Assembly (NCBI GenBank): GCA_031262745.1
Contig: JAISHE010000071.1
Coordinates: 1 to 32,404 of the forward strand
Source of the DNA: Culturomica sp.
GTDB taxonomy: Bacteria; Bacteroidota; Bacteroidia; Bacteroidales; Marinifilaceae
Reading direction: 5' to 3'
Length of the DNA: 32,404 nucleotides
Under the pieces are notes generated by a model. The model was not told the origin of the DNA, made no database searches, and saw only the letters and a program-made list of their open reading frames with translations. The position numbers and the translations under genes were made by a program. Position 1 is the stretch's first letter. Each line of letters begins with the position of its first letter. Shown in pieces: positions 8,221-18,614 of this stretch.

Positions 8221-9270
8221 TTATTCTACGCCCTTGTTTTTTATTTTTTCAATTCGGTTTGCAAAGTAAACACTTTTTTCCGGATATTTCAAACTTAATT
8301 TTATATAAGTTGCAATTGCTTTATCATAAAGTTTCTGTCTGACGTATATCTTCGCCAGAGTTTCGGAAAATAAGTCCTCTTTTTCTTTAACGCTGTTTTC
8401 AGATAAATCTCTATTATCGGTAACGTTTTTACCTACAGGAGAAATTTGTGGTTCTTCTTTAATAAATCTCTCAATCAATTTACTACGACTGTCAACTGTT
8501 TTGGGTTGTGGCTTAGTTACAACCTCAACAACTTCATCAGTTTCTTCCAAGATGTAGTTGCCCGGTACCATGAAAATAATGTTTTTGTCCTTCTTTTTCG
8601 GTTTCACCGGCTCCATAATAGGTTCATCCTCCATGTCAAGCAGTTCGATGCTCGGCATTTGAACTTCGGCAACTGTATCTTCGGATTCGTTAACTTTTAT
8701 CTCAACCTTATGAGATTCGCGGTTGTCTTCTTTATCCGTGTCCTCGTAATCATTTATAAAACCGTCCCAGTCGCTGAGATTAATGTTGTTATTTATTACA
8801 GGTGTATTTACTGATTTTCGTTCAGGAGTTTTCTTTTCGGCGTTTAAAGGAGAAACTGCAATTTTTACAAGCGGTTCATCTTCTTCCTCTTTTTTCTTGC
8901 ATACGTTTTTAACTGCCGGTACACCGTATTCATTCACAGGAATATAACCATTGATTTCCACAATCCTGTCGCTTACAATTTCCGAAAGAGCATCTTTGGT
9001 TTTGTCGTTTTCGACATGTGTCATACAATCAAATTCTACAAAACCGTTCAAATATTTGAAAAATTGCTTATGGTCGGTTATATAAATGGTATTATTTCTT
9101 AGATTATTACGAAATTTCGTTTGTGATTGCAAATAGGAATATTTCAACTCTAATATCCTTGCAGCCTGAAAATAGGGATATTCTTCAATTAATTTGTTCA
9201 ATTGAATTAACTTGTCGCTATTCATGACTTCGGGATGACAAACTAAATCTATAAAATATTCCGCTTTCAT
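8221..9270 (-). CDS. TPR-containing protein of unknown function (lptE-secG interval)
   Basis: A 349-residue protein without signal peptide or membrane segment. The N-terminal 1-85 is a helical block (LNKLIEEYPYFQAARILELKY) that recurs in Bacteroidota proteins at this locus. The middle (about 100-290) is charged, acidic and low in complexity. Residues about 303-340 form one recognisable TPR-like pair (SETLAKIYVRQKLYDKAIATYIKLSLKYP split over the repeat). It lies 14 bases after lptE and 32 before secG. A role in envelope or secretion could be guessed from neighbours only; the biochemical function is unknown. Confidence 0.8.
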   Translation of the reverse strand: MKAEYFIDLVCHPEVMNSDKLIQLNKLIEEYPYFQAARILELKYSYLQSQTKFRNNLRNNTIYITDHKQFFKYLNGFVEFDCMTHVENDKTKDALSEIVSDRIVEINGYIPVNEYGVPAVKNVCKKKEEEDEPLVKIAVSPLNAEKKTPERKSVNTPVINNNINLSDWDGFINDYEDTDKEDNRESHKVEIKVNESEDTVAEVQMPSIELLDMEDEPIMEPVKPKKKDKNIIFMVPGNYILEETDEVVEVVTKPQPKTVDSRSKLIERFIKEEPQISPVGKNVTDNRDLSENSVKEKEDLFSETLAKIYVRQKLYDKAIATYIKLSLKYPEKSVYFANRIEKIKNKGVE

Positions 9271-9284
9271 TTTTAAGAAAGAAA

Positions 9285-9818
9285 TTACCAGTTTACAAGA
9301 GCTTTATTATAAATATCTTCAATAATCTTATCCGTTATTTCTTCAATCAACGATTCTTCAACACTATTGTAATCGACATCAATACTATAGTCGGCATAGT
9401 GAGAAAAACTCGAATCGAAGTCAAACTTATCATCCTTAGTATTGGTGTAACGAACTCTCACCGTTATAGTCAACCTATTAGATGCTGCTATTTCATCTCT
9501 TTGAATTTCCATAGGTCGTTGCGAATACTCGGTTATTTGCCCCTCAAATCGTATATCACCGTTATTTTCTGTTACTTCTTTTAAGGAAGTCTTGGTTCTA
9601 AGATAGTTTTTCAACTTGTCTGTAAATGTGTCGCTTAACGTGGGCACCACCAAAGGAGCTTTGTTTGGGAAATATTCAACAGAAAAAGTTTTCACGTCAG
9701 GCGAAATGGATGCACCGTCGAAACTATATCTAACTTGTTGTAAACCGCATGATATACAGCCGATTAAAATCAGAGAGATTGATATGTATATGTAAAATGA
9801 CCTCATTTTGGCTAACAA
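9285..9818 (-). CDS. lptE: LptE-like outer-membrane LPS-assembly lipoprotein
   Basis: Predicted lipoprotein that plugs the LptD barrel and helps place lipopolysaccharide in the outer membrane. The 177 residues begin with a signal peptide (hydrophobic 8-20) and a lipobox LIGC giving Cys21; Cys24 is a second option. The mature part starts GLQQVRYSF and contains SISPDVKTFSVEYFPN and IRFEGQITEYS, in the style of the Bacteroidota LptE family. Another start, Met5 (MRSFYIY), is equally possible. It lies 13 bases after the activator gene and is in one unit with the TPR gene and secG. Confidence 0.85.
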   Translation of the reverse strand: MLAKMRSFYIYISISLILIGCISCGLQQVRYSFDGASISPDVKTFSVEYFPNKAPLVVPTLSDTFTDKLKNYLRTKTSLKEVTENNGDIRFEGQITEYSQRPMEIQRDEIAASNRLTITVRVRYTNTKDDKFDFDSSFSHYADYSIDVDYNSVEESLIEEITDKIIEDIYNKALVNW

Positions 9819-9831
9819 ATGTAATACAATT

Positions 9832-11049
9832 TTATTGCTTTATATCGTATTCTTTTAGTTTTCTATAAAGTGTTCTTTCCGATATACCTAAATCGTCGGC
9901 TGCTGCTTTACGTTTGCCGTGATTTTTTTCCAAAGCTTTTACTATCAACTCTTTCTCTTTTTTCTCTATCGAAAAAGATTCTTCAACGTTTTCCGGTTCA
10001 ATAAAATCTTCGTCATCATCAATCTTAATATCTTCTTTTGGTGAATTATTATATTGATTTCTAAGTACGATTGAATTAATAGGAGTTTTATCGGGAATAT
10101 CTTTTAGATTGTCGATGTGGCTATCAATCATGCTATATACCAAGTGCTTCAAATCATTTACATCTGCTTTCATATCGAAAAGAATTTTATAAAGAATTTC
10201 TCTTTCCGAAGCAAATGAATGTTCACCTGATTGTTGGTGATTAGTTAATACCGGAAGTATTGATTTTTCAACAGGTAAATATTTTTCCAACGTTGTAGAA
10301 TCTATCAATCGTTCATGTTCAATTATGGAAATTTGTTCGGTTATGTTTTTCAATTGTCTGATGTTTCCCGGAAATCGGAAGTTTTGCAAAGTGCTCACGG
10401 CATCTTCGCTGAGCCTCACAGCCGGCATACGGTACTTTTCTGCAAAATCGGCAGCAAACTTACGGAATAGTAGAGGGATGTCCTCTTGTCTTTCTCTAAG
10501 AGGTGGTATAAATATAGGTATAGTGTTTAACCTATAATAAAGGTCTTCGCGAAACTTACCGTTTTTTACTGCCGTTGGTATGTCAACATTTGTGGCGGCA
10601 ATAATGCGGACATTGGTTTTTTGTACTTTGGAAGATCCGACTCTAATAAATTCTCCGGATTCCAATACTCTCAAAAGTCGAGCTTGAGTAGGCAACGGTA
10701 GTTCAGCCACTTCATCCAGAAAAATTGTGCCTCCGTCTGTTACCTCAAAATAACCTTTGCGCTCGGTCAGAGCACCGGTGAACGAACCTTTTTCATGCCC
10801 GAAAAGTTCGGAATCGATAGTTCCTTCCGGTATAGCTCCGCAATTTACGGCTATATAAGTTGCATGTTTGCGACTGCTGAATTGGTGTATGATGCGAGGG
10901 AACACTTCTTTACCTACACCGCTTTCACCACTGATTAAAACAGATAAATCTGTTGGTGCCACTTGTCGAGCTATGTCAATAGCTCTATTAAGGTCCGCAT
11001 TATTGCCTATTATTTCAAAACGTTGTTTGATAGATTGAATTTCTTCCAT
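9832..11049 (-). CDS. Sigma-54-dependent activator, AAA+ plus Fis-type HTH, no sensor domain
   Basis: A bacterial enhancer-binding protein that remodels sigma-54 RNA polymerase using ATP. The 405 residues begin almost at once with the AAA+ domain: Walker A GESGVGKE (41-48), the sigma-54 loop GSFTGA (88-93, usual GAFTGA), and Walker B GGTIFLDE (106-113). An arginine-finger region follows (FREDLYYRL, 167-175). Residues about 235-355 are variable, and 362-405 form a Fis-type helix-turn-helix (GKRKAAADDLGISERTLYRKL). There is no receiver, GAF or PAS domain, as in PspF, so activity may be set by a partner protein. It is first in a unit with lptE, TPR and secG. A -7-like TATTTTTG lies at 11089-11096 on this strand, without a clear -33. 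Confidence 0.94.
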   Translation of the reverse strand: MEEIQSIKQRFEIIGNNADLNRAIDIARQVAPTDLSVLISGESGVGKEVFPRIIHQFSSRKHATYIAVNCGAIPEGTIDSELFGHEKGSFTGALTERKGYFEVTDGGTIFLDEVAELPLPTQARLLRVLESGEFIRVGSSKVQKTNVRIIAATNVDIPTAVKNGKFREDLYYRLNTIPIFIPPLRERQEDIPLLFRKFAADFAEKYRMPAVRLSEDAVSTLQNFRFPGNIRQLKNITEQISIIEHERLIDSTTLEKYLPVEKSILPVLTNHQQSGEHSFASEREILYKILFDMKADVNDLKHLVYSMIDSHIDNLKDIPDKTPINSIVLRNQYNNSPKEDIKIDDDEDFIEPENVEESFSIEKKEKELIVKALEKNHGKRKAAADDLGISERTLYRKLKEYDIKQ

Positions 11050-11208
11050 CTTTTATACCTTATATTATATATGAACATATTTAGTATGCAAAAATAGCAG
11101 TTCTCATGACATTATTGCATTTTTGAACCCAAAAACTTCGTGTATACGGATAAAATTTGAAAAATGATAGATAATTGTGAAAAAAAATAAAGAAATGGTA
11201 GACAAAAC

Positions 11209-11239
11209 TTTGTAGATTAAATAAAAGGAATTACCTTTG
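11209..11239 (+). promoter_or_regulatory. Consensus Bacteroidota promoter of the ribosomal super-operon
   Basis: TTTG (11209-11212), a 19-base spacer, then TACCTTTG (11232-11239) exactly fit the -33/-7 consensus TTTG-N19-21-TAnnTTTG. It predicts a leader of about 35-40 bases before rpsL. Confidence 0.85.
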
Positions 11240-11282
11240 CGCTCCATTTTGGACTATAATATAAACTTTAAAAGTACTGTAA

Positions 11283-11666
11283 ATGCCTACTATTCAACAG
11301 TTAGTAAGAAAAGGAAGAAAGAAAATTGTCGACAAGAGTAAAGCTCCGGCTTTAGATTCATGTCCTCAAAGACGTGGTGTTTGTGTACGTGTATACACTA
11401 CCACTCCTAAGAAACCGAACTCAGCAATGAGAAAGGTGGCGAGGGTTAGATTAACCAACGGAAAAGAAGTGAATGCTTACATTCCGGGTGAAGGTCATAA
11501 CTTACAGGAACACTCAATCGTAATGATTCGTGGTGGTCGTGTTAAAGATCTTCCCGGTGTACGTTACCATCTTGTTCGTGGTACCCTTGATGCTGCCGGT
11601 GTATCAGAACGCAAGCAAAGTCGCTCCAAATACGGAACAAAACGACCGAAAGCTGCAAAAAAGTAA
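11283..11666 (+). CDS. rpsL: Ribosomal protein S12
   Basis: Part of the 30S decoding centre; it helps select correct tRNAs. The 127 residues show [19 protein letters not shown], holding the lysine that changes in streptomycin resistance, and [11 protein letters not shown], the second such site. Both are wild type (TPKKPNSA and VKDLPG). It is the first gene of the super-operon and has its own consensus promoter. rpoBC, which precede rpsL in many Bacteroidota, are not upstream here; the sigma-54 activator gene is, divergently. Confidence 0.99.
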   Translation: MPTIQQLVRKGRKKIVDKSKAPALDSCPQRRGVCVRVYTTTPKKPNSAMRKVARVRLTNGKEVNAYIPGEGHNLQEHSIVMIRGGRVKDLPGVRYHLVRGTLDAAGVSERKQSRSKYGTKRPKAAKK

Positions 11667-11777
11667 TTAATTAACAGAAATTGTTTATGCGTTGTTCCCC
11701 GAATGTTGAGTAAATGGTTGTGAAACCGTTGAAGACCTGAAGGACAGCTGATCGAACAAATTCGTAAACTAAAAAAA
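11667..11777 (+). promoter_or_regulatory. S12-S7 spacer, possible S7 translational operator
   Basis: This 111-base gap is one of the longest in the operon. In E. coli the equivalent 96-base spacer binds S7 and represses translation. A short hairpin GGTT-GTGA-AACC can be drawn in the middle. No operator structure can be proven by eye. Confidence 0.3.
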
Positions 11778-12257
11778 ATGAGAAAAACCAAACCTAAAAA
11801 AAGGATTTTGTTACCTGACCCTAAGTACAACGATGTGTTGGTAACAAGATTTGTGAACGACCTGATGATTTCAGGTAAAAAAACAGTTGCATTCAAGATT
11901 TTTTATGAAACATTGGATATTGTTGCAGCGAAATTAGCTGAAAAGGAAGGAAAATCTGCTTTGGAAATTTGGAAACAAGCATTGGAGAATATCACTCCGC
12001 AAGTGGAAGTGAAAAGTCGCCGTGTAGGTGGTGCTACATTTCAGGTACCCACAGAAATTAATCCTCGAAGAAAACAAGCGATATCCGTTAAAAATATGAT
12101 CCTTTTTGCCCGTAAGAGAAGTGGCAGGAATATGGCAGAAAAGTTGTCGGCAGAAATTATGGCTGCATACAAAAACGAAGGTGCCGCATTCAAGAAAAAG
12201 GAAGACACCCATAGAATGGCAGAAGCTAATAAGGCATTTGCTCATTTCAGATTTTAA
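11778..12257 (+). CDS. rpsG: Ribosomal protein S7
   Basis: Primary assembly protein of the 30S head, near the E-site exit. The 159 residues include [45 protein letters not shown] and the C-terminal [11 protein letters not shown]. Start MRKTKPKKR is preceded by an A-rich stretch with no Shine-Dalgarno sequence. fusA follows after 22 bases. Confidence 0.99.
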   Translation: MRKTKPKKRILLPDPKYNDVLVTRFVNDLMISGKKTVAFKIFYETLDIVAAKLAEKEGKSALEIWKQALENITPQVEVKSRRVGGATFQVPTEINPRRKQAISVKNMILFARKRSGRNMAEKLSAEIMAAYKNEGAAFKKKEDTHRMAEANKAFAHFRF

Positions 12258-12279
12258 AAAGAAGGGACAGATTTAGAAT

Positions 12280-14382
12280 ATGGCAAAAAGAGATTTACAT
12301 TTAACCAGAAATATCGGTATCATGGCTCACATTGATGCCGGTAAGACTACAACAACCGAACGTATTCTTTATTTCACAGGAGTATCCCATAAGATCGGTG
12401 AAGTTCACGACGGAGCTGCAATTATGGACTGGATGGTGCAGGAACAGGAAAGAGGTATCACAATCACTTCCGCTGCAACGACCTGCTTTTGGAAATATCA
12501 AGGAAGTGAATACAAAATTAATATAATAGACACTCCGGGACACGTCGATTTCACTGTTGAGGTGGAACGTTCATTGCGAGTTTTGGACGGTGCCGTTGCG
12601 CTTTTTTGTGCTGTAGGTGGAGTTGAAGCCCAGTCGGAAACAGTTTGGAGACAAGCCAACAAATACGGAGTACCTCGTATAGCTTTTGTAAATAAAATGG
12701 ACCGTTCCGGTGCGGATTTTTTTAAAGCTGTACGTGAGATAAAAGAAAAATTAGGTGCAAATCCTATTCCTTTGCAATTACCTATCGGCGCAGAAGAAAA
12801 ATTTGAAGGGGTTATAGACCTTGTAGAAATGAAAGCATTTGTTTGGGAAAACGGAGCAATGGAACCTACTGTTAAGGAAATTCCAGCCGGACAACTTGCA
12901 GAAGCTCAGGAATGGAGAGAAAAGTTGGTTGAAGCTGCTGCCGTTCAAGACGAAGCTTTGATGGAGCGTTTTTTTGAAGATCCGGATTCGATCACTGTTG
13001 AAGAATTGAAAGCGGTTGTTCGCAAGTCCGTTATTGCAATGGATTTTGTACCTGTGCTTTGCGGTTCTTCTTTCAAAAATAAAGGCGTGCATAATTTGCT
13101 TGATTCGGTCATTGCATATTTGCCTCACCCGCTTGATAAGCCGGAAATTACCGGTACTAAGCCCGGTACCACCGAAACGATATCTTATCCTATAGATCCC
13201 GCAGAACCGCTTGTGGCTTTGGCATTTAAGATTGCTACCGACCCATTCGTAGGTCGTTTGTGTTACACCAGAGTTTACACCGGTAAAATAGATGCAGGTT
13301 CATACGTGTATAATCCTCGTACGGAAAAGAATGAACGTATCTCACGTTTGTTCCAAATGCACTCTAATAAACAACAGCCTAAGGATTTTATTGAAGCAGG
13401 TGATATTTGTGCATGTGTCGGTTTCAAAGACATTCGTACCGGAGATACGCTTTGTGATCCGGAACATCCTGTAGTTCTTGAAAGTATGACTTTCCCTGAA
13501 CCGGTTATAGGTATTGCAATAGAACCGTTAACTCAAAAGGATACCGATAAATTGGGTATGGCTTTAGCAAAATTGGCTGAAGAAGATCCTACATTTAAAG
13601 TAAAAACCGATGAAAATTCCGGTCAAACCGTTATTAGCGGTATGGGCGAATTACACTTGGATATTATTCTTGATCGTTTGAAACGTGAATTCAAGGTTGA
13701 ATGTAATCAAGGTGCACCTCAGGTGGCTTACAAAGAAGCTATCAACGGAACGGTTGAACATCGTCATGTGTTTAAGAAACAAACCGGTGGACGCGGTAAG
13801 TTTGCAGATATTATTTTCCGAATGGGACCTGCAGAAGAAGGTAAGGAGGGTCTCGTGTTTGTTAACGAAGTTAAAGGCGGTAATGTTCCTAAAGAATATA
13901 TTCCTGCTGTAGAGAAAGGTTTCAAAGAAGCAATGGAAAACGGTGTCCTTGCCGGCTATGAAATGATAAATTTGAAGGTAACACTTCTTGATGGTTCATT
14001 CCACCCTGTGGATTCGGATTCACTTTCATTTGAGATGGCTGCAAAAATCGGTTATAAGGAAGCTGCTCAAAAAGCTAAACCTGTTTTACTCGAACCTATT
14101 ATGAAATTGGAAGTTGTAACTCCGGAAGAATATATGGGTGATATAATAGGCGATCTTAACCGTCGCCGCGGACAGGTTGAAGGTATGGAAGAACGTGCCG
14201 GTGCACGTGTTATCAATGCAAAAGTACCTCTTTCGGAACAATTTGGTTATGTAACCGTTCTGAGAACCCTTTCATCAGGTCGTGCAAGTTCCTCAATGGA
14301 ATTTGACCACTATGCGGAAGTACCGAAAGGTATTGCCAAAGAGGTAGTGGAAAAAAATAGTGGAAGAGTTGAATTAGTATAA
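12280..14382 (+). CDS. fusA: Elongation factor G
   Basis: GTPase that drives translocation of tRNA and mRNA on the ribosome. The 700 residues carry the G motifs [32 protein letters not shown] and NKMD, followed by the EF-G domains II-V; the end is [24 protein letters not shown]. The translocation-active histidine region of domain IV is in [17 protein letters not shown]. The next gene is rpsJ, 15 bases on; tuf, which follows fusA in many bacteria, is absent. Confidence 0.99.
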   Translation: MAKRDLHLTRNIGIMAHIDAGKTTTTERILYFTGVSHKIGEVHDGAAIMDWMVQEQERGITITSAATTCFWKYQGSEYKINIIDTPGHVDFTVEVERSLRVLDGAVALFCAVGGVEAQSETVWRQANKYGVPRIAFVNKMDRSGADFFKAVREIKEKLGANPIPLQLPIGAEEKFEGVIDLVEMKAFVWENGAMEPTVKEIPAGQLAEAQEWREKLVEAAAVQDEALMERFFEDPDSITVEELKAVVRKSVIAMDFVPVLCGSSFKNKGVHNLLDSVIAYLPHPLDKPEITGTKPGTTETISYPIDPAEPLVALAFKIATDPFVGRLCYTRVYTGKIDAGSYVYNPRTEKNERISRLFQMHSNKQQPKDFIEAGDICACVGFKDIRTGDTLCDPEHPVVLESMTFPEPVIGIAIEPLTQKDTDKLGMALAKLAEEDPTFKVKTDENSGQTVISGMGELHLDIILDRLKREFKVECNQGAPQVAYKEAINGTVEHRHVFKKQTGGRGKFADIIFRMGPAEEGKEGLVFVNEVKGGNVPKEYIPAVEKGFKEAMENGVLAGYEMINLKVTLLDGSFHPVDSDSLSFEMAAKIGYKEAAQKAKPVLLEPIMKLEVVTPEEYMGDIIGDLNRRRGQVEGMEERAGARVINAKVPLSEQFGYVTVLRTLSSGRASSSMEFDHYAEVPKGIAKEVVEKNSGRVELV

Positions 14383-14397
14383 TAATCGCAATAAAAA

Positions 14398-14703
14398 ATG
14401 AGCCAAAAAATTAGAATTAAATTAAAATCTTACGATCACAACTTGGTTGACAAGTCTGCTGAAAAGATTGTTAAGACAGTGAAGGCTACGGGTGCAGTGG
14501 TAAGCGGACCTATTCCGCTCCCTACACATGATGCAATTTTCACTGTTAACCGCTCTACTTTTGTAAACAAGAAGAGCCGTGAGCAGTTTTTGGTAAGCAC
14601 ATTCAAGCGATTGATAGACATCTATAGTTCCACAGCAGGAACGATAGATGCCTTGATGAAACTTGAATTGCCGAGTGGTGTAGAAGTAGAAATTAAAGTA
14701 TGA
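14398..14703 (+). CDS. rpsJ: Ribosomal protein S10 / NusE
   Basis: Part of the 30S head and, as NusE, of antitermination complexes with NusB. The 101 residues include [20 protein letters not shown] and VSGPIPLPT, with the tetracycline-relevant loop region intact. First gene of the S10 block, joined directly to fusA. Confidence 0.99.
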   Translation: MSQKIRIKLKSYDHNLVDKSAEKIVKTVKATGAVVSGPIPLPTHDAIFTVNRSTFVNKKSREQFLVSTFKRLIDIYSSTAGTIDALMKLELPSGVEVEIKV

Positions 14704-14729
14704 TAAGGGCGAATAACGTATGTCCTTAT
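14703..14729 (+). other. Hairpin in the rpsJ-rplC spacer
   Basis: ATAAGGGC (14703-14710) pairs with GTCCTTAT (14722-14729), including one G-T pair, around an 11-base loop. It starts on the last base of the rpsJ stop codon and lies 30 bases before rplC. No T-run follows, so it is not an intrinsic terminator; it may affect coupling or RNA processing. Confidence 0.4.
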
Positions 14730-14759
14730 TGAATGAAAACCTATTAAAATTAAAAGAAA

Positions 14760-15377
14760 ATGCCAGGTTTAATTGGGAAAAAAGTCGGAATGACTTCCGT
14801 ATTCAGTGCCGAGGGGAAAAGTATCCCATGCACTGTGATTGAATGTGGTCCATGTGTAGTAACTCAGGTTAAAACAAAATCGACCGACGGTTACGAAGCG
14901 CTTCAGTTGGGTTTTGAGGAAAAGAAAGAAAAACAAACAACTAAGCAGCTAAGTGGACATTTTAAGAAAGCAGGCACAACTCCAAAAAGGAAGCTTGTAG
15001 AATTTTCAGGTTTTGAAACCGAATACAAGTTAGGAGATGTGATTGATGTTACTTTATTTGATGGTGTTAACTTTGTTGATGTTATTGGCACCAGCAAAGG
15101 TAAGGGCTTTCAGGGTGTTGTTAAACGTCACGGCTTTGGCGGTGTCGGTGAAGCAACTCACGGTCAGCACAACCGTCAGAGAAAGCCGGGTTCTATCGGT
15201 GCATGTTCCACTCCTTCAAGAGTATTTAAAGGAATGAGAATGGCAGGACGAACAGGTAATGACAGAGTTACAGTATCCAACTTGCAGGTTTTAAAAGTGT
15301 TGCCTGAAAATAATTTGTTATTAGTGAAGGGATCAGTACCCGGAACTAAGGGTTCTTACTTAATGATTGAAAAGTAA
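14760..15377 (+). CDS. rplC: Ribosomal protein L3
   Basis: Early 50S assembly protein reaching towards the peptidyl transferase centre. The 205 residues start [16 protein letters not shown] and contain [13 protein letters not shown] and the basic loop [33 protein letters not shown], whose Gln in the GQHN-type motif is the site of methylation in enterobacteria. The stop overlaps the rplD start by one base (TAATG). Confidence 0.99.
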   Translation: MPGLIGKKVGMTSVFSAEGKSIPCTVIECGPCVVTQVKTKSTDGYEALQLGFEEKKEKQTTKQLSGHFKKAGTTPKRKLVEFSGFETEYKLGDVIDVTLFDGVNFVDVIGTSKGKGFQGVVKRHGFGGVGEATHGQHNRQRKPGSIGACSTPSRVFKGMRMAGRTGNDRVTVSNLQVLKVLPENNLLLVKGSVPGTKGSYLMIEK

Positions 15378-16009
15378 TGGAGTTAAGTGTATTAAACATT
15401 GCCGGTAAAGACACCGGCAGGAAAGTAGAATTGGATAATTCTATTTTTGGAATAGAACCGAATGAACATGCTATTTATCTTGATGTGAAGCAATATCTTG
15501 CTAATAAGAGGCAAGGTACTCACAAATCTAAGCAGAGGAACGAAGTTTCCGGCAGTACAAAGAAGTTGAAGAAGCAAAAAGGTACTGGAGGTGCTCGTGC
15601 CGGTAGTATCAAGAATCCATTGTTCAGAGGAGGTGGTAGAGTTTTCGGTCCTGTACCGAGAGACTACAGTTTCAAATTAAATAAGAAATTGAAAAGATTG
15701 GCTCGTAGATCCGCATTGTCGTTGAAGGCATCGGCTTCTGCCATCAAAGTGGTTGAGGATTTCGATTTTGAAAAGCCTAAAACAAAACAGTTTGTGGAAT
15801 TTATTTCTAATTTGGAATTGTCAAACGGAAAAATTTTGTTTGTACTTAAAGAGCCTAATAAGAATTTAATTTTGTCGGCTCGCAATCTACAAGAAGTGAA
15901 CGTTATGAGAATTCAAGATTTGGCTACTTACAATATTATGCATGCCAAACATTTGATTTTCGTTGAAAGTTCTATAGTGAGTCTGAATGAAGTGTTCAAT
16001 CTTAATTAA
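15377..16009 (+). CDS. rplD: Ribosomal protein L4
   Basis: 50S protein whose long loop lines the exit tunnel; in E. coli it also represses the S10 operon. The 210 residues contain [21 protein letters not shown] and [22 protein letters not shown], the tunnel loop and its flank. ATG overlaps the rplC stop by one base, so translation is probably coupled. Confidence 0.99.
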   Translation: MELSVLNIAGKDTGRKVELDNSIFGIEPNEHAIYLDVKQYLANKRQGTHKSKQRNEVSGSTKKLKKQKGTGGARAGSIKNPLFRGGGRVFGPVPRDYSFKLNKKLKRLARRSALSLKASASAIKVVEDFDFEKPKTKQFVEFISNLELSNGKILFVLKEPNKNLILSARNLQEVNVMRIQDLATYNIMHAKHLIFVESSIVSLNEVFNLN

Positions 16010-16020
16010 TCAAATAAGAG

Positions 16021-16311
16021 ATGGAAATAATTTTTGAACCCGTTCTGTCGGAAAAAATGACAACACTCACCGACAAGTATAACAAGGTGGCTTTTATAGT
16101 TGCCGATGATGCAAACAAAATTGAGATCAAAAAAGCAGTTGAAGCTATGTATGATGTAAAGGTAAAAGGTGTTAACGTTATGCGTTATCAGGGTAAAGTG
16201 AAATCCCGTTACACCAAAGCCGGCGTTATTTCCGGTCGTACCGATAAGTACAAGAAAGCAATTGTTACGTTGGAAAAAGGAAGTACTATTGATTTTTTTA
16301 GCAATATTTAA
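16021..16311 (+). CDS. rplW: Ribosomal protein L23
   Basis: 50S protein at the tunnel exit, docking site for trigger factor and SRP. The 96 residues show [43 protein letters not shown] and [22 protein letters not shown]. It is 12 bases after rplD. Confidence 0.99.
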   Translation: MEIIFEPVLSEKMTTLTDKYNKVAFIVADDANKIEIKKAVEAMYDVKVKGVNVMRYQGKVKSRYTKAGVISGRTDKYKKAIVTLEKGSTIDFFSNI

Positions 16312-16315
16312 TAAG

Positions 16316-17143
16316 ATGGCTGTAAGAAAACTAAATCCTGTAACACCCGGTCAAAGGCACAAAATAGTGAATACCTTTGAACAGGTTACTACAGACAATA
16401 GACCTGAGAAATCATTGTTAAGACCTTTCAGCAAAACCGGTGGTAGAAATAACAGCGGTAAGATGACAATGAGATATATAGGTGGAGGTCACAAACGTAG
16501 ATATAGAGTTATCGACTTCAAGAGGGACAAGGACAATATTCCGGCTAAGGTAGCCACTATTGAATATGATCCTAACAGAACAGCTCGTATAGCTTTATTG
16601 AATTATGCCGATGGTGAAAAACGTTATATCATCGCTCCGATTGGTTTAACAGTTGGACAGACTGTTGAGAGCGGCAAGGGTGTGGTACCGGAAACGGGTA
16701 ATGCCTTGTTCTTGTCTGAAATTCCATTAGGTACAATCATTCATAACATTGAGTTACGTCCGGGTCAGGGAGCTGTTATGGCTCGTAGTGCCGGTTCGTA
16801 TGCACAATTGGTTGCAAGAGAAGGCAAATATGCGTCAGTGAAATTACCTTCGGGAGAAATCCGTATGGTTCTTATCACCTGCAAAGCGACTGTTGGTAGC
16901 GTTTCCAACACCGACCATGCACTAGAACGTTCCGGTAAGGCGGGTCGTACACGTTGGTTGGGTAGACGTCCGAGAGTCAGAGGTGTTGCAATGAACCCGG
17001 TAGATCACCCGATGGGTGGTGGTGAAGGACGTGCTTCGGGAGGACATCCTCGTTCACGTAAAGGCTTGTTGGCTAAGGGCTATAAGACAAGAGCACCTAA
17101 GAAGGCTTCAAGTAAGTATATTGTAGAAAGAAGGAAAAAATAA
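16316..17143 (+). CDS. rplB: Ribosomal protein L2
   Basis: Core 50S protein needed for subunit joining and peptidyl transfer. I place the start at ATG 16316 ([16 protein letters not shown]), giving 275 residues, the usual size. The frame is open upstream to 16262 but that stretch overlaps rplW and is not L2-like. Motifs include [40 protein letters not shown] with the essential histidine, and a basic tail. Confidence 0.99.
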   Translation: MAVRKLNPVTPGQRHKIVNTFEQVTTDNRPEKSLLRPFSKTGGRNNSGKMTMRYIGGGHKRRYRVIDFKRDKDNIPAKVATIEYDPNRTARIALLNYADGEKRYIIAPIGLTVGQTVESGKGVVPETGNALFLSEIPLGTIIHNIELRPGQGAVMARSAGSYAQLVAREGKYASVKLPSGEIRMVLITCKATVGSVSNTDHALERSGKAGRTRWLGRRPRVRGVAMNPVDHPMGGGEGRASGGHPRSRKGLLAKGYKTRAPKKASSKYIVERRKK

Positions 17144-17163
17144 CCGATTAAATTATTGATGTT

Positions 17164-17424
17164 ATGAGTCGTTCGTTAAAAAAAGGTCCTTTTATCGATT
17201 ATAAACTGGAGAAAAAAGTATTGGCAATGAATGATACCAATAAAAAGTCGGTTATTAAGACATGGGCACGGTACTCTATGATTTCTCCCGATTTCGTAGG
17301 ACATACTATTGCAGTACATAATGGTAATAAATTTATTCCCGTGTATGTAACCGAAAATATGGTAGGACATAAGCTGGGTGAATTTGCACCGACGCGTACT
17401 TTTAGAGGTCATGCTAAAAAGTGA
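17164..17424 (+). CDS. rpsS: Ribosomal protein S19
   Basis: 30S head protein bound to S13, close to the A-site tRNA. The 86 residues start [19 protein letters not shown] and end [15 protein letters not shown], both typical. It sits between rplB and rplV as in most bacteria. Confidence 0.99.
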   Translation: MSRSLKKGPFIDYKLEKKVLAMNDTNKKSVIKTWARYSMISPDFVGHTIAVHNGNKFIPVYVTENMVGHKLGEFAPTRTFRGHAKK

Positions 17425-17457
17425 TGACTAAGTTGAACCAATGAAGATGTATTAAAA

Positions 17458-17877
17458 ATGGGTGCTAGAAAAAGAATAAGAGCAAATCAAATTAAGGAAG
17501 CCAAGAAAGAGAAGGCTTTTGCTTCTCTGAAAGGTTGTCCTTCGTCACCGCAGAAAATGAGGTTGGTGGCAGATATGGTACGTGGGATGGACGTACAGAA
17601 AGCTTTGGATACACTTAAATATTGTTCTCGTGATGCTGCCCGTAAGGTTGAAAAACTTTTACTTTCGGCTATAGCAAACTGGGGTCAAAAAAATGAAGGC
17701 AAACGTATGGAAGATGCTGCTTTATACATTAAAGAGATCTTTGTAGATGGAGCCGGAATGTTGAAAAGACTTAGACCTGCTCCGCAAGGAAGGGCACACA
17801 GGATTCGTAAGAGATCAAATCACGTAACAATTGTTTTGGGAAGCAAGACTGTTGTTGAAAATATTGTAAACGAGTAA
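17458..17877 (+). CDS. rplV: Ribosomal protein L22
   Basis: 50S protein whose hairpin forms, with L4, the exit-tunnel constriction that affects macrolide response. The 139 residues include [15 protein letters not shown] and the hairpin [22 protein letters not shown]. An N-terminal basic extension (about 25 residues) precedes the core. rpsC follows after two bases. Confidence 0.99.
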   Translation: MGARKRIRANQIKEAKKEKAFASLKGCPSSPQKMRLVADMVRGMDVQKALDTLKYCSRDAARKVEKLLLSAIANWGQKNEGKRMEDAALYIKEIFVDGAGMLKRLRPAPQGRAHRIRKRSNHVTIVLGSKTVVENIVNE

Positions 17878-17879
17878 AC

Positions 17880-18608
17880 ATGGGACAAAAAGTAAATCCA
17901 ATAAGCAATAGATTAGGTATCATCAGAGGATGGGATTCTAATTGGTTTGGTGGCAAGAACTACGGCGATAAGTTAGTAGAAGATTACAAAATCAGAAAAT
18001 ATCTTAACGCTCGTTTAGCTAAAGCCGGTATATCGAAAATAGTTATTGAGAGAACTCTTAAGTTAGTAACAATCACTATCAACACAGCTCGTCCGGGTGT
18101 CATAATCGGTAAAGCCGGTGCTGAGGTTGACAAGCTGAAAGAAGAGCTTAAGAAAATCACAGATAAGGAAGTTCAAATCAATATTTTTGAAATTAAACGT
18201 CCCGAATTGGATGCTGTTATTGTTGGTAACAATATAGCACGTCAGTTGGAAGGACGTGTGGCTTATCGTCGTGCTATTAAGATGGCAATACAATCAACCA
18301 TGAGAATGGGTGCCGAAGGTATTAAAGTTTTAATATCAGGTCGTTTGAACGGTGCGGAAATGGCACGTGCGGAGATGTATAAAGAAGGTAGAATACCGTT
18401 GCATACTTTCCGTGCCGATATTGATTATGCACAGTCGGAAGCATTGACAACCTACGGACAGTTGGGTATTAAAGTATGGATTTGTAAAGGAGAAGTTTAC
18501 GGTAAACGTGAATTGGTACCAAGTTCGATTTTGCCTCAACAGAGGGAAATGAAGGGTGGTGTATCCGACAATAACGGTAAAAAGAATTTCAAAAGAAGAA
18601 AAAAATAG
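17880..18608 (+). CDS. rpsC: Ribosomal protein S3
   Basis: 30S protein at the mRNA entry tunnel with helicase-like activity. The 242 residues start [22 protein letters not shown] and contain the KH domain ([17 protein letters not shown]) and [28 protein letters not shown]. The tail (about 215-242) is a lysine-rich extension. The mRNA is tightly packed with rplV and rplP. Confidence 0.99.
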   Translation: MGQKVNPISNRLGIIRGWDSNWFGGKNYGDKLVEDYKIRKYLNARLAKAGISKIVIERTLKLVTITINTARPGVIIGKAGAEVDKLKEELKKITDKEVQINIFEIKRPELDAVIVGNNIARQLEGRVAYRRAIKMAIQSTMRMGAEGIKVLISGRLNGAEMARAEMYKEGRIPLHTFRADIDYAQSEALTTYGQLGIKVWICKGEVYGKRELVPSSILPQQREMKGGVSDNNGKKNFKRRKK

Positions 18609-18614
18609 TTAGTT

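Noticed and set aside
16262-16315. Upstream extension of rplB
   Set aside because: Lies inside rplW and is not L2-like; ATG 16316 gives the normal length.
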